A DNA stretch of 64,000 bases from Bacteroidota bacterium (GCA_016868895.1 VGFK01000003.1:62001-126000), one strand, 5' to 3'; positions 18,407 to 27,359 are shown, numbered from the stretch's first letter. The notes: generated by a model not told the origin, from the sequence alone. Made by a program: numbers and translations.

Positions 18407-19317
18407 TGCAACCATTTAATTTCAAATCAGCGTGGCTGGTATTGATGGTCGTAGCCGCTCCCTTCTCTACTCAGGCACAAATTGACCTGTTTGCAGAGAA
18501 AGAGGAAGAGGTGACCGATATCGTGACGGCTACTTTCAAAACGACCCGTGTGGTGAATGGCCACTCCATAGAGAATGTGGGAAAGGGGATATTGGATTTT
18601 AGGATCCTGCACCGCTTTGGTCAATTCAGCGATGGGGCGTACAATTTGTTTGGACTTGACCAGGCTTCGATCCGTCTTGGATTGGATTATGGCATCACCA
18701 AAAACTGGATGGTGGGAATTGGAAGAAGTACGTTTGAAAAGCAGTACGATGCATTTACCAAAGTCCGCATTTTGTCCCAAACCACAGGTGGTCGACAGTT
18801 TCCGCTTTCGCTCAGCTATGCTGCAACGGTGATTTATAAATCGGTCAAAAATCCAACCACTACTTACGTGCCGTATCAAAGCGATCGGCTTTCCTATGCG
18901 CACCAGTTGATCATTGCTCGAAAATTTGGAGATTATTTTTCCTTTCAGGTCACGCCAACGTATTTCCATTACAATTTGGTCCAGACGCAATCAACGCCAA
19001 ATGATTTTATGTCGGTGGGACTCGCTTCGCGCATCCGGATCAGTAAACGCGTGAATTTGACAGGCGAGTATTATTACCGTGTCAATAAGCTTCCAAACCC
19101 GGATTATAAAGATGCCTTGTCGATTGGTTTCGATATTGAAACCGGTGGACACGTATTCCAGTTACACATGACCAATTCAACAGGAATGACCGAGCGCACA
19201 TTCATTCACGAGACTACTGGAGAATGGGGTAAAGGCAACATTCGTTTTGGGTTCAATGTATCTCGCGTGTTCACTATTATTAAACCTAAAGAATTCAGAA
19301 ATCCTGCAGGGCTATGA
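18406..19317 (+). CDS. DUF5777 family predicted outer-membrane beta-barrel
   Basis: Protein of 303 residues from ATG 18406 (the frame extends 15 bases further upstream, but TAATG coupling favours 18406). Signal peptide ends near STQAQ. The body shows the GILDFRILHRFG and LDYGITKNWMVGIGRS segments of DUF5777 and regularly alternating residues typical of outer-membrane strands. Its stop overlaps the next start (ATGA, 19314-19317). DUF5777 genes are repeatedly found with YceI and small cytochromes in Bacteroidota as far as I recall; function unknown. Confidence 0.75.
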   Translation: MQPFNFKSAWLVLMVVAAPFSTQAQIDLFAEKEEEVTDIVTATFKTTRVVNGHSIENVGKGILDFRILHRFGQFSDGAYNLFGLDQASIRLGLDYGITKNWMVGIGRSTFEKQYDAFTKVRILSQTTGGRQFPLSLSYAATVIYKSVKNPTTTYVPYQSDRLSYAHQLIIARKFGDYFSFQVTPTYFHYNLVQTQSTPNDFMSVGLASRIRISKRVNLTGEYYYRVNKLPNPDYKDALSIGFDIETGGHVFQLHMTNSTGMTERTFIHETTGEWGKGNIRFGFNVSRVFTIIKPKEFRNPAGL

Positions 19318-19727
19318 AAAAGATCATCATTTCCATTTTATTGTTAGGCCTCATCGGAGGAGCATCCGCATATTATTATGCTTTTGTCTACATGAAGAAC
19401 CGCAAATTTGATATGGTCAATGCTGAGGCTGCGTCTGTAGATGCCTCCGTCTTGGTGAAAGCCTATCAAGAAAACGAGACTTCTGCCAATGCATCTTATT
19501 TGGATAAGGTGTTGTTGATTTCAGGTACTGTTTCTGCCACTGATCAAACTCAGATGGGGGAAAGAACACTGACCCTATCCTCTGAAGATCCATTTTCAGG
19601 GGTAATGGTGACCTTGGATTCTGCAGAAGCAGCTTCTGTGAATGTAAATGACCAGGTAAAAGTAAAGGGATTCTGTAAAGGTTATCTGAGTGATGTCGTT
19701 GTGACCAATGCGATTATCGTGAAATAA
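19314..19727 (+). CDS. Small OB-fold-like membrane-anchored protein
   Basis: Protein of 137 residues with an N-terminal membrane anchor or signal (KKIIISILLLGLIGGASAYYYAF) and a soluble part resembling the tRNA_anti-like OB-fold domain of exported bacterial proteins: a five-strand pattern beginning KVLLISGTV and ending DQVKVKGFCKGYLSDVVVTNAIIV. Probably faces the periplasm. Last gene of the heme-lipoprotein/YceI/DUF5777 cluster, coupled to it by an ATGA overlap. Role unknown. Confidence 0.65.
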   Translation: MKKIIISILLLGLIGGASAYYYAFVYMKNRKFDMVNAEAASVDASVLVKAYQENETSANASYLDKVLLISGTVSATDQTQMGERTLTLSSEDPFSGVMVTLDSAEAASVNVNDQVKVKGFCKGYLSDVVVTNAIIVK

Positions 19728-19794
19728 TTCAAGCCTGCGACTGCAGGCCAATAACTCTATAAAAAGCCTTATTTTGGTAACGTAAATTATCATC

Positions 19795-20676
19795 ATGAGG
19801 CTTTTCCTATTTAGCTGGGTATTGATGTGTAGTAGTGGCGCTGGCTACTCACAAGCTCCAGTGATTAAGAAAGATTCTATTCGTGTGGATGGGATTGATA
19901 GAAGTTTCTGGTATAAGTCGCCAGTCGACAAATTACAAGACCCTTCTCTTGTTTTCATCTTGCACGGATCCGGTGGTTCGGGTGAGCAAATGCTGAAGCG
20001 TGCACCAGAGCTGATGCACGTTGCGGATCAGGAAAAATTCATTGCGGTTTATCCAAACGGCTATCTCAATTATTGGAATGAATGCAGAAAGGCCGCGAAC
20101 TCACAGGCCAATCAGCTGAACATCCATGAAGAAGATTTCTTTAAAGGGATGATTCGGTATTTTCAAAAGCACTATTCTATTGATCGCAAGAAGGTGTTTG
20201 TGGTGGGTACCTCCGGGGGTGGCCACATGGCATATAAGTTAGCGATGACCATGCCTGAAGAGATACGCGCCATCACCGCCATCATCGCCAATTTACCCGA
20301 TACCAATAATTTGGATTGTCCCGAAATGCGCAAGCCGATGAATGTCATGATTGTAAACGGCACGAAGGACAATACCAATCCCTATGATGGGGGAGAGGTT
20401 ATTTTAGGAAGTGGAAATTTTGGGTTTGTGCGATCGACTGACCGGACACTGCAGTATTGGTCGACTTTAGCCGGGTATACAGCAGCTCCTGTCAAACGCC
20501 TTCTTCCTGACACGGATCCTACAGATGGAAAAACAATTGAAGAATACCGGTACAGAGGTAAAGCAAAGGAAGTCGTTCTGTTGAAAGTCATTGGAGGCAA
20601 GCACGATTATCCGGGAGATATCCAGGTGCATTTGGAAGCGTGGAAGTTTTTCAAGTCGACGTTACTCAATGAATAA
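19795..20676 (+). CDS. Secreted esterase of the PHB-depolymerase/feruloyl-esterase family
   Basis: Secreted alpha/beta hydrolase of 293 residues with a signal peptide ending near GYSQ. It has the oxyanion-loop FILHGSGGSGE near residue 54, the YPNGYLNYWNECR segment typical of the LpqC/poly(3-hydroxybutyrate)-depolymerase group, the nucleophile elbow VGTSGGG (S140) and the catalytic histidine in GGKHDYPG near the C-terminus. In soil Bacteroidota such enzymes usually remove feruloyl or acetyl groups from hemicellulose. It overlaps the convergent nitroreductase gene by 11 bases. Confidence 0.82.
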   Translation: MRLFLFSWVLMCSSGAGYSQAPVIKKDSIRVDGIDRSFWYKSPVDKLQDPSLVFILHGSGGSGEQMLKRAPELMHVADQEKFIAVYPNGYLNYWNECRKAANSQANQLNIHEEDFFKGMIRYFQKHYSIDRKKVFVVGTSGGGHMAYKLAMTMPEEIRAITAIIANLPDTNNLDCPEMRKPMNVMIVNGTKDNTNPYDGGEVILGSGNFGFVRSTDRTLQYWSTLAGYTAAPVKRLLPDTDPTDGKTIEEYRYRGKAKEVVLLKVIGGKHDYPGDIQVHLEAWKFFKSTLLNE

Positions 20677-21391
20677 TTATCGTCTTTTCAAAGGGTAATC
20701 TTTTTCGTTCACCTTGAATGCCTTCTGTCGTTCCTTTGCCTACCGCAACAATCATGGTGATTTCTGCTCCTCTGGGAAGCTGCAGTGCCTGATGTGCCAG
20801 AATAGGGTCGAAGCCTTCCATGGGACAAGTATCGAATCCTTGAGCACCGATTGAAAGCATGAACGTCTGTGCTGCCAGTGCGCAGGATTTATGAACGATG
20901 ATGTTTTGATCTCTTTTTCCGTTGATGCGCATGAACGGATTGTTGAATCCTTTTATGAAGCAAACCATTTTTCTGATCAGGGTAGAGATACCCAGCAAGT
21001 CTCTTCGGTAGACCAGCGGCATCATGATCCCATAGTAGTCCAATCCGCGTTTTTCTTTTTTGGTTGGTTCCCGTTCACCGATTGATGCTTTGACTAAGTT
21101 AAGGTTCCATTGCGCATGTTCTTTCCAATGATCTCTTCGGCCGACAAATGCCACCAGGTGTTTAGCCGTTTTGGCAGCTGTTTGATTGAGGCAGATCGGC
21201 GTGAATTTTTGCAGTAAGTCCGGGTTTTTGATCCAGTGAAACTCCCACAGTTGCATGTTGCTGCTGTTGGGTGAGAGCATAGCGTGTTCGAGGGCTTTGT
21301 AGATGAAAGCATCCGGTACCTCAATGTCTTCGGCAAATTTTCGATTTGCTCTTCTGTTATGAACGATGGCATCAAATTCCTTCAGGAACAT
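20666..21391 (-). CDS. Nitroreductase-family flavoprotein
   Basis: FMN-dependent NAD(P)H oxidoreductase of 241 residues. The FMN-phosphate contact segment HNRRANRKF is at residues 11-19, the SPNSSNMQLWEFHW segment at 41-54, and the late SIGAQGFDTCPMEGFD segment binds the flavin side. The CPMEGFD sequence is typical of NfsB/NAD(P)H-nitroreductases. There is a central insertion of about 50 residues (EREPTKKEKRG onward) compared with the shortest family members. Physiological substrate unknown. Confidence 0.85.
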   Translation of the reverse strand: MFLKEFDAIVHNRRANRKFAEDIEVPDAFIYKALEHAMLSPNSSNMQLWEFHWIKNPDLLQKFTPICLNQTAAKTAKHLVAFVGRRDHWKEHAQWNLNLVKASIGEREPTKKEKRGLDYYGIMMPLVYRRDLLGISTLIRKMVCFIKGFNNPFMRINGKRDQNIIVHKSCALAAQTFMLSIGAQGFDTCPMEGFDPILAHQALQLPRGAEITMIVAVGKGTTEGIQGERKRLPFEKTIIIH

Positions 21392-21424
21392 GGGAAGCGA
21401 TTGAAGAGCAAAGGTAGTTCTTCC

Positions 21425-22069
21425 TTATTCGACGACAATGATGGGACCAAAGCGGCCAAAGCTGGTTCCGCTTTCCGGCAGCCAGGATTCAGAGACGGTA
21501 TGATCCAGCAAAAGTGCAGTAATACAGCTTTCGTTTAAGAAGTGTTGTGCGAAGCTGCGGTAATCCATCTTGAGGCAGGCAAAATAAACCGTACCGTCTT
21601 TTTTAATGCCCACTCCATTGCGCATTGTTATTTTTCCCTTGGGTAGGCGATTGTTTATTTTTCCGTTGATTACCAGCAGCGGTCCTGCCTGAACGGCAAA
21701 TACGATCGATGCTTCATCCAGTTTCTGATCTACTGAAACAATCCGAGCACGATTTTTTTCAACGACAAAGATTCCCTGGGGAGGGATTCCATAGGGGACT
21801 TTAGGGTTTTGCTGCAGTTTGAGGTTGCGGAGCTTTTTTCCGTTTTCAATGTAAAGTCCCGCCGGTTCATGTGCTCGGGTATACGGCCCACCATTGGTCA
21901 TGAATAGGGCATCCGGATGTTCTTTTTTTACGTTTTTGAAGGTCATGTACGGAACGTCGTTGCTGTCTTTCCAATACATTTTGATCCGCGAAGGAGGGAA
22001 GGATTGCGCATGCGCCGCATGAGCACACAGCATAGCAAGCAACAGGATGCAGGTCCTTTTGGCAGGCAT
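21425..22069 (-). CDS. Phosphodiester glycosidase-like (DUF2233) secreted protein
   Basis: Secreted protein of 214 residues with a signal peptide ending near AHAQ. The MTNGGPYTRAHEPAGLYIENGK segment near residue 53 and the AVQAGPLLVINGKINN and RNGVGIKKDG segments match the NAGPA/DUF2233 family, which cleaves N-acetylglucosamine phosphodiesters. Where I expect a conserved aspartate-glycine pair near the C-terminus (LYLDG type), this copy reads LLLDHTVSESWLPES. That loss may mean altered or absent activity. It is transcribed away from the nitroreductase gene 3' end and separated from the tRNA gene by about 45 bases. Confidence 0.75.
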   Translation of the reverse strand: MPAKRTCILLLAMLCAHAAHAQSFPPSRIKMYWKDSNDVPYMTFKNVKKEHPDALFMTNGGPYTRAHEPAGLYIENGKKLRNLKLQQNPKVPYGIPPQGIFVVEKNRARIVSVDQKLDEASIVFAVQAGPLLVINGKINNRLPKGKITMRNGVGIKKDGTVYFACLKMDYRSFAQHFLNESCITALLLDHTVSESWLPESGTSFGRFGPIIVVE

Positions 22070-22114
22070 AATCGGTTGGGTCAGGTGCAGGGTTTCAGCA
22101 AAAAACGGAAACTG

Positions 22115-22186
22115 TAGCCTCGACAGGAATCGAACCTGTATCTGGAGCTTCGGAAACTCTTATACTATCCATTGTACTACGAGGCC
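22115..22186 (-). tRNA. tRNA-Arg, anticodon CCG
   Basis: The minus strand folds as a 72-nucleotide cloverleaf: acceptor GGCCTCG with CGAGGCT, D-arm GTAC/GTAT, anticodon loop TTCCGAA (anticodon CCG), T-arm ACAGG-TTCGATT-CCTGT, discriminator A. The anticodon stem has one A-C mismatch at its outer pair and a U-G at its inner pair. No CCA is encoded. A -7 element (TAAATTTG) lies just upstream at 22193-22200. Confidence 0.9.
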
Positions 22187-22192
22187 GGACTG

Positions 22193-22200
22193 CAAATTTA
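22193..22200 (-). promoter_or_regulatory. Promoter -7 element of tRNA-Arg
   Basis: On the minus strand TAAATTTG matches TAnnTTTG and ends 6 bases before the mature 5' end of the tRNA. It overlaps the stop codon of the SMP-30 gene, so the tRNA can be transcribed on its own. Confidence 0.45.
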
Positions 22201-23097
22201 GTTCAGTTCTTGCAAAAGCGGGTCGACTTTAAACAGATATAATGGTGTCCCCCTGTATCCCGAACCTTCAATCACAAAAGTTGAGCCGGCCAATGGCTCT
22301 TTTTCCAACTGCTGCACACTCAAGCCCCTTCGGGCGGAAGTAACATACATATCACTAAAATCCACTCCACCAAAGCAAACCGACGTGATCTGGGATGCAG
22401 GCATCCGAATGGAGCCTATCTTTTTTCCTTCTTGTGGATCCCATCGGGTGATTTGCCATCCACCCCAATGCGCGATCCATAACATGCCTTCCGCATCAAT
22501 GGTCATGCCATCGGGATAACCGTCCTTCGGATCTATTGAAATGAGTTTGATTTTGTTGCTTAGCTTACCCGTCTCCAGATCAAAATCAAACCGATCCACA
22601 CCGAGGGTTACGGTATCTATATAATACATATAGCGGTTATCGTGGCTCCAGCAGATCCCATTGGAAATCGTCACATGGCCAAAAACTTTTTCTGATGAAT
22701 AGTCCTGACCGACTCTATACAGGCTCCCCAACGGGGCATTTTCGGCTAACGGCATCGTCCCTGCCCACAACCTTCCCCGTGCATCCGTTTTCCCATCGTT
22801 GAATCGATTGCCACTGATACCTGCTTCTGGTCGAGCCACTATCACACGCTGACCCGTGTTTCTGTTGATCCTGAGGATACCCTCTTCTGTTCCGGCAATG
22901 ATATTTCCGTCAGTGCAAAGCGAAAAACATCCTACCTGAGAACCGGCATTGAGAATGATGACCTCTTTCTGTTCTTGATTAAACTCCAGAATTTGTCCGC
23001 TTTCTATATCCACCCACAGAATCCGGTTGCGCACAGCGTCCCAGACGGGACCTTCACCCAATATAGAATGATGCGCAGAAAGGGTTCTAATATTCAT
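22198..23097 (-). CDS. SMP-30/gluconolactonase-family sugar lactonase
   Basis: Six-bladed propeller enzyme of 299 residues from ATG 23097 that hydrolyses sugar lactones using a divalent metal. Metal-site residues are visible: the glutamate of LGEGPVWD (E15), the asparagine of ISNGICWSHDN and the aspartate of YPDGMTID. NRFNDGKTDARGRLWAGTM is the family's central signature. The upstream SDR gene ends only 7 bases away on the same strand, so a dehydrogenase (sugar to lactone) and a lactonase (lactone to sugar acid) form a natural oxidative sugar pathway. The frame extends 6 bases further to a TTG, which I do not favour. Confidence 0.88.
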   Translation of the reverse strand: MNIRTLSAHHSILGEGPVWDAVRNRILWVDIESGQILEFNQEQKEVIILNAGSQVGCFSLCTDGNIIAGTEEGILRINRNTGQRVIVARPEAGISGNRFNDGKTDARGRLWAGTMPLAENAPLGSLYRVGQDYSSEKVFGHVTISNGICWSHDNRYMYYIDTVTLGVDRFDFDLETGKLSNKIKLISIDPKDGYPDGMTIDAEGMLWIAHWGGWQITRWDPQEGKKIGSIRMPASQITSVCFGGVDFSDMYVTSARRGLSVQQLEKEPLAGSTFVIEGSGYRGTPLYLFKVDPLLQELN

Positions 23098-23103
23098 GTT
23101 CAA

Positions 23104-23859
23104 TTAATACGGTGAGGGACTGACCGATGTCCAACCGCCATCAATCACCAGCGATTGCCCTGTGATGTGCCGAGCTTCATCGGAAATAAAATATAATGCA
23201 GCCTTTGCAACATCATCCACGTGAGCAGGTCGACCCATAGGAGTGATGCGCGACCAGGTCTTTTCGTATGCTGCATCATTCAACGTTCGCTCGGTTAACG
23301 TTGCTCCAGGTGCAATGGCATTCACATTGATTGCGTGCTCGGACAACTCCACCACCAGCTGCTTGGCAAGCATTTCAATTGCTGCCTTGCTCATCCCATA
23401 CGCTGCAAGATTGCGATGCGCTTGATGTCCCGTTACGGAAGAAGTGAACAAGATTGAGCCTCCGCTCCTCGCTCGAATCATCTCATTCGAAGCCTGTTGG
23501 GCCAGCAAAAAACTTCCCTTGATGTTTACCGCTAGCAGTCGATCCAGCGACTCTTCTGTATATCCCGCAAATGATCCAAACAGCGTTACGCCGGCATTGG
23601 CCACAACACAATTGACGCTTCCGAACCGATCTTTTGCAGTCTGCACCATGGTCGTGATGGTTTCCATGCGACCGGCATCGCCTGAAACTACAGCGCAGTT
23701 GCTGCCCAATGCGCGGCCCGCCTCTTCGCAAAGGATAGGATCGCTATCGTTCAGCACCACCCTGGCTCCGGCATCGATCAGGAGTTGACAGATCCGCAGT
23801 CCAATGCCTTGTCCCGCTCCTGTTACAATTGCAGTTTTATGATCAAACCGGATTTCCAT
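23104..23859 (-). CDS. SDR-family sugar/alcohol dehydrogenase
   Basis: Short-chain dehydrogenase of 251 residues from ATG 23859. The cofactor motif TGAGQGIG is at 13-20, NAG near 88-90, catalytic S141, Y154 and K158 (YGMSK), and the C-terminal HITGQSLVIDGGW. The aspartate following the second strand (LNDSD) points to NAD rather than NADP. With the lactonase gene 7 bases downstream it likely oxidises a sugar (for example fucose, galactose or xylose) to a lactone; which sugar is not determined. The frame is open upstream to TTG 23883. Confidence 0.88.
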   Translation of the reverse strand: MEIRFDHKTAIVTGAGQGIGLRICQLLIDAGARVVLNDSDPILCEEAGRALGSNCAVVSGDAGRMETITTMVQTAKDRFGSVNCVVANAGVTLFGSFAGYTEESLDRLLAVNIKGSFLLAQQASNEMIRARSGGSILFTSSVTGHQAHRNLAAYGMSKAAIEMLAKQLVVELSEHAINVNAIAPGATLTERTLNDAAYEKTWSRITPMGRPAHVDDVAKAALYFISDEARHITGQSLVIDGGWTSVSPSPY

Positions 23860-23922
23860 CTTCAATCCATTCAAAATACGCAAATAATTTTAAACGGGTG
23901 AGGGCACAATGGGCAGTCCGAT

Positions 23923-23930
23923 TATCTTTG
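23923..23930 (+). promoter_or_regulatory. Promoter -7 element upstream of rmuC
   Basis: TATCTTTG is an exact -7 consensus. It lies between the two possible ATG starts of rmuC (23909 and 23948), which argues that transcription begins after it and that 23948 is the true start. Confidence 0.5.
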
Positions 23931-23947
23931 TCCTTCAAGCCGCCCTC

Positions 23948-25300
23948 ATGCTGGACATCCTGACCGTCGTTTTGCTTTTTCTTGCCGTATGCCTGCTGCT
24001 CTTTCAATTGATCAAGGGCGGTAAATCCGGCGATGCCTCCTATCTGAATAAAATTTCCGAACTAGAAAAAGCGCTGCTGAAAATCGAAACGGCCCTCAAG
24101 GAAGATTTTCGCATCAACCGATCAGAAAGCGATCGCATTGCCCGCGAAAACCGAACTGAACTCACGCAATCGCTCACCCATACCGGAGCACAGCAGGCGG
24201 AAAAACTGGAAAACCTGATCACGAAAACGGAAGAAAAAAATCGGGAACTGCGCTCCGACATTGAAAAGGCTTTCAAGGTATTTGCGGATGGGTTTGATAA
24301 GAATGTGAAATCGTTCAATGATTTGCAACGGGAAAAATTTGCACAGTTGGATGATCGGCAGGCCAAGCTGATTGATAGTACCGAAAAGAAACTGGACCAG
24401 ATGCGGGAGACGGTGGATGAAAAATTGCAAAAGACGTTGAATGAGCGACTGGGTCATTCGTTTGAACTCGTAGGTAAGCAATTGGAAAGCGTACAGAAGG
24501 GGTTGGGTGAAATGCAAAACATAGCCAGCGAAGTAGGGGGATTGAAAAAGGTGTTGGGCAATGTCAAATTAAGGGGAAATGTCGGGGAAGTTCAATTGGC
24601 CATGTTGCTTGAACAAACCTTGGCCCCCAATCAGTACGATGCCAACGTCAAAACAAAACAGGGAAGCAGTGATCCGGTGGAATTTGCCATCAAACTTCCA
24701 GGAAGAAGTGACGACGATAAGAGCTTCATATACCTACCGATCGATGCCAAGTTCCCCAAAGAGGTATATGAAAAACTGCTGGCGGCATACGATAGTGCAG
24801 ATGTTGAACTGATTGATGCCGCAACAAAAACGCTGGAACTGGCCATAAAGAAAATGGCGAAAGATGTGCGCGACAAATACATCGACCCACCGCATACCAC
24901 GGATTTTGCCATCATCTTCCTTCCTTTTGAATCCATTTATGCAGAAGTGATTCGTCGCTCTTCGCTGGTGGACCAACTCCGCGATGAATTCCGGATCACC
25001 GTTGCCGGACCCACCACCCTGGTTGCATTGCTGAACAGTTTACAGATGGGCTTCCGAACCCTCGCGTTGCAGAAACGCAGCAGCGAAGTATGGAACGTAC
25101 TTGGCAATGTCAAGAAGGAGTTTGATAATTTCGGAGGACTCCTGGAAAAGGCGCAAAAGAATTTTCAGACGGGAATGGGACAATTGGAAGAGGTTGTTGG
25201 GGTTCGGACCCGGGCCATCCAACGACAACTTCGCAACGTTGAGTCACTGCCTTCTTCCTCCGCTCCTTCGCTTCCTGCAACACCTGAGGAAGGTGAATGA
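23948..25300 (+). CDS. rmuC: DNA recombination protein RmuC
   Basis: Membrane-anchored nuclease-like protein of the RmuC family, thought to limit DNA rearrangements at repeats. From ATG 23948 it has 450 residues: an N-terminal membrane helix (LDILTVVLLFLAVCLLLFQLI), a long coiled coil (about 30-190), and the restriction-endonuclease-like core with LRGNVGEVQLAMLLEQ, VEFAIKLPG and LPIDAKFPKEVYEKLL, followed by FLPFESIYAEV. An earlier ATG at 23909 is in frame but precedes a -7 promoter element, so I prefer 23948. It is divergent from the SDR gene and convergent with btuB. Confidence 0.92.
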   Translation: MLDILTVVLLFLAVCLLLFQLIKGGKSGDASYLNKISELEKALLKIETALKEDFRINRSESDRIARENRTELTQSLTHTGAQQAEKLENLITKTEEKNRELRSDIEKAFKVFADGFDKNVKSFNDLQREKFAQLDDRQAKLIDSTEKKLDQMRETVDEKLQKTLNERLGHSFELVGKQLESVQKGLGEMQNIASEVGGLKKVLGNVKLRGNVGEVQLAMLLEQTLAPNQYDANVKTKQGSSDPVEFAIKLPGRSDDDKSFIYLPIDAKFPKEVYEKLLAAYDSADVELIDAATKTLELAIKKMAKDVRDKYIDPPHTTDFAIIFLPFESIYAEVIRRSSLVDQLRDEFRITVAGPTTLVALLNSLQMGFRTLALQKRSSEVWNVLGNVKKEFDNFGGLLEKAQKNFQTGMGQLEEVVGVRTRAIQRQLRNVESLPSSSAPSLPATPEEGE

Positions 25301-27259
25301 TTAATCCAGTGTGAACCGCACACCAAACAGAACATTTCGTCCGCGGGTAGCAAATCCATAGACTTCCTGGTACTGTGCATTGAATGCGTTGCGCAGCGAT
25401 CCATATACCAGCAACGCTTTATTCAATTGATATTCTGCAAACACATCCGTTGTGGCATAGGGTTTTAATTCTTTAGGTTCACTGTCAAAAATGGGCTCAT
25501 ACCGCTTGCCGGCAATTCGCTGGTATAGGGATACGTGAATTTTTTTATTGATTTGCCATCCTGCATTCGCATTCAGGCTGCTGGCCGGCACGCGAAAGAG
25601 TTGATTGTAGATGGTATCGCCCACGGCAAAATAGCTGAAGAATCCAGCGTCGTATGCAAATTTTGTCGTGGTGACTTTAGAGCTAAGCAGTGTATAATTC
25701 ACATTGATTTGAAATGTTTGATTCCTGTATCCTACTTCCAATTCAAGGCCCTTTGCCTTTTGTTCCCCGTAATTGAAATACTTGTAAATGGAGTAGTCGT
25801 AATCGATCCCGTTCTTGATGGTCCGATGAAATACTGTTGCTTGTCCAAACACGTGTTTCGAGCCGATGTATTCCACCGATACTTCATTCGTGATGGAAGT
25901 TTCCGGTTTCAGTCCGATGACACCTGCGAATCCATCATAGAGTTGATACAGGGTAGGGGCCTTGAATGCTGAAGACAGGTTATATGCCAGTTTCCATTTG
26001 CTATTCAACACATAAGAGGGATTGAAGGTGAATGTGGCGTTTCTGCCGTAACGGCTGTGAAAGTTGAGTCGACCTCCCACCTCTACATTCCATCCTTTTC
26101 CGCTGTTGTACACCAGGGAAGAGGTGAGGCTGCTGACGCTGATCTTTGCTGTATCTGCGTTTAATGTATTTTCATACACCCCGAAGTCGCTTACCGAAAT
26201 AAAGTACTGATCCGTATTCAGCCAACGCTGATCGAATCCGGCAAATAACCGGAATTTGTCGTTGAACCGGTAATTACCATAGACTTCTGCTATCATCGAT
26301 CGCCCTTTAAAGTTGTTTCGCAGAAATTTTGAGAAGCCGTTCAGGTACACGGAGTCGTCCAAATAGTTGCGCAGCGAATTGTTCATGCTGAGGTTGGCAT
26401 GAATGGTTGCTTTTTCTAACCGGCGGGTGATTCCACCACTGATCATCAGGTTTTCATTAGCAGCGGTGAAGTCTTTTGCGTCTTCATAAGCAGTCTGATC
26501 CAGCCCATTGGTATAGCGGTTCCACTGTGCACTTGTTCTCCATCCCCATTTTTCATCCGATGCAGATCCCAGTTGCACCAGTGCAAACTGCTGAAAGAAA
26601 TTATCGCGATCAAATCCCGCCGTTTTGGTTGAATCAATCGCAGAAGAAAACCCTTTTGAGCTGGAGCGCATGTACTGCGCCTTGTACTTGAGTTTACCGA
26701 CTCTTCCCGATGTGGAAGCATCAAAGGTGTTGGTTGAATAGGATCCTTGTTGGATATGAATGCTCGCAGTTGGTTTTTTGGCATCGTTGGTGCGGGTGAT
26801 GATGTTGACCACTCCTGCAACGGCGTCTGAACCATAGAGCGTGGATTGCCCCCCTTTCAATATTTCTATTCGCTCTATTTCTCCAAGGGGGATGAAGTTG
26901 ATGTCAAATGTTTCCCGAATGGTGGAAACATCATAAGCCGGTAGTCCGTCGATCAACATCAATAAATTACCGGTACCTGCTCCACGCATGTATACATCGT
27001 TGTTGGCACCGGGTGAATTGTTGGCCCCAATGATGGTAATGCCGGCTTGTCGGCTCAGCAATTCTCCGATCGATATAAACGGTGAATTTTCAATGTCGGT
27101 TCGTTTGATAACGGTGACGACCTTACCCGTATTGATTTGCTTTTGGGTAAATCGGTTGGCCGTTATCACTACTTCATCCAAGGAAAAAGTGGAATCGGAT
27201 TGTGCAACCGCTGTGCATGCAAGGGCAGAGGTCAGGAACAGGAACAACAATCTGGTCAT
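25301..27259 (-). CDS. btuB: TonB-dependent vitamin B12 receptor, BtuB-like
   Basis: Outer-membrane receptor of 652 residues. From ATG 27259 it has a signal peptide (MTRLLFLFLTSALACTAVAQ), a TonB-box-like start (DEVVITANR), a plug domain (SIGELLSRQAGITI, MRGAGTGNLLMLIDG, ILKGGQSTLYGSDAVAGVVNI) and a C-terminal barrel ending GVRFTLD. A frame extension to 27460 runs through the riboswitch and is not coding. The cobalamin riboswitch in its leader identifies the likely cargo as a cobalamin, with expression repressed when the vitamin is plentiful. No btuF/C/D genes lie next to it. Confidence 0.88.
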   Translation of the reverse strand: MTRLLFLFLTSALACTAVAQSDSTFSLDEVVITANRFTQKQINTGKVVTVIKRTDIENSPFISIGELLSRQAGITIIGANNSPGANNDVYMRGAGTGNLLMLIDGLPAYDVSTIRETFDINFIPLGEIERIEILKGGQSTLYGSDAVAGVVNIITRTNDAKKPTASIHIQQGSYSTNTFDASTSGRVGKLKYKAQYMRSSSKGFSSAIDSTKTAGFDRDNFFQQFALVQLGSASDEKWGWRTSAQWNRYTNGLDQTAYEDAKDFTAANENLMISGGITRRLEKATIHANLSMNNSLRNYLDDSVYLNGFSKFLRNNFKGRSMIAEVYGNYRFNDKFRLFAGFDQRWLNTDQYFISVSDFGVYENTLNADTAKISVSSLTSSLVYNSGKGWNVEVGGRLNFHSRYGRNATFTFNPSYVLNSKWKLAYNLSSAFKAPTLYQLYDGFAGVIGLKPETSITNEVSVEYIGSKHVFGQATVFHRTIKNGIDYDYSIYKYFNYGEQKAKGLELEVGYRNQTFQINVNYTLLSSKVTTTKFAYDAGFFSYFAVGDTIYNQLFRVPASSLNANAGWQINKKIHVSLYQRIAGKRYEPIFDSEPKELKPYATTDVFAEYQLNKALLVYGSLRNAFNAQYQEVYGFATRGRNVLFGVRFTLD

Positions 27260-27359
27260 AGTAGTTGGTTTTACTATGAACCTTCGGAACCGAAAAAGAT
27301 ACCTGTGTTGAAACAGACTATCGATCTCCGGCTTTTCTCCCGAAAGCTCGTGATGAATG

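Noticed and set aside
19733..19748. Inverted repeat GCCTGC / GCAGGC after the OB-fold gene as a terminator
   Set aside because: Only 6 base pairs and no T-tract follow, so I did not list it.
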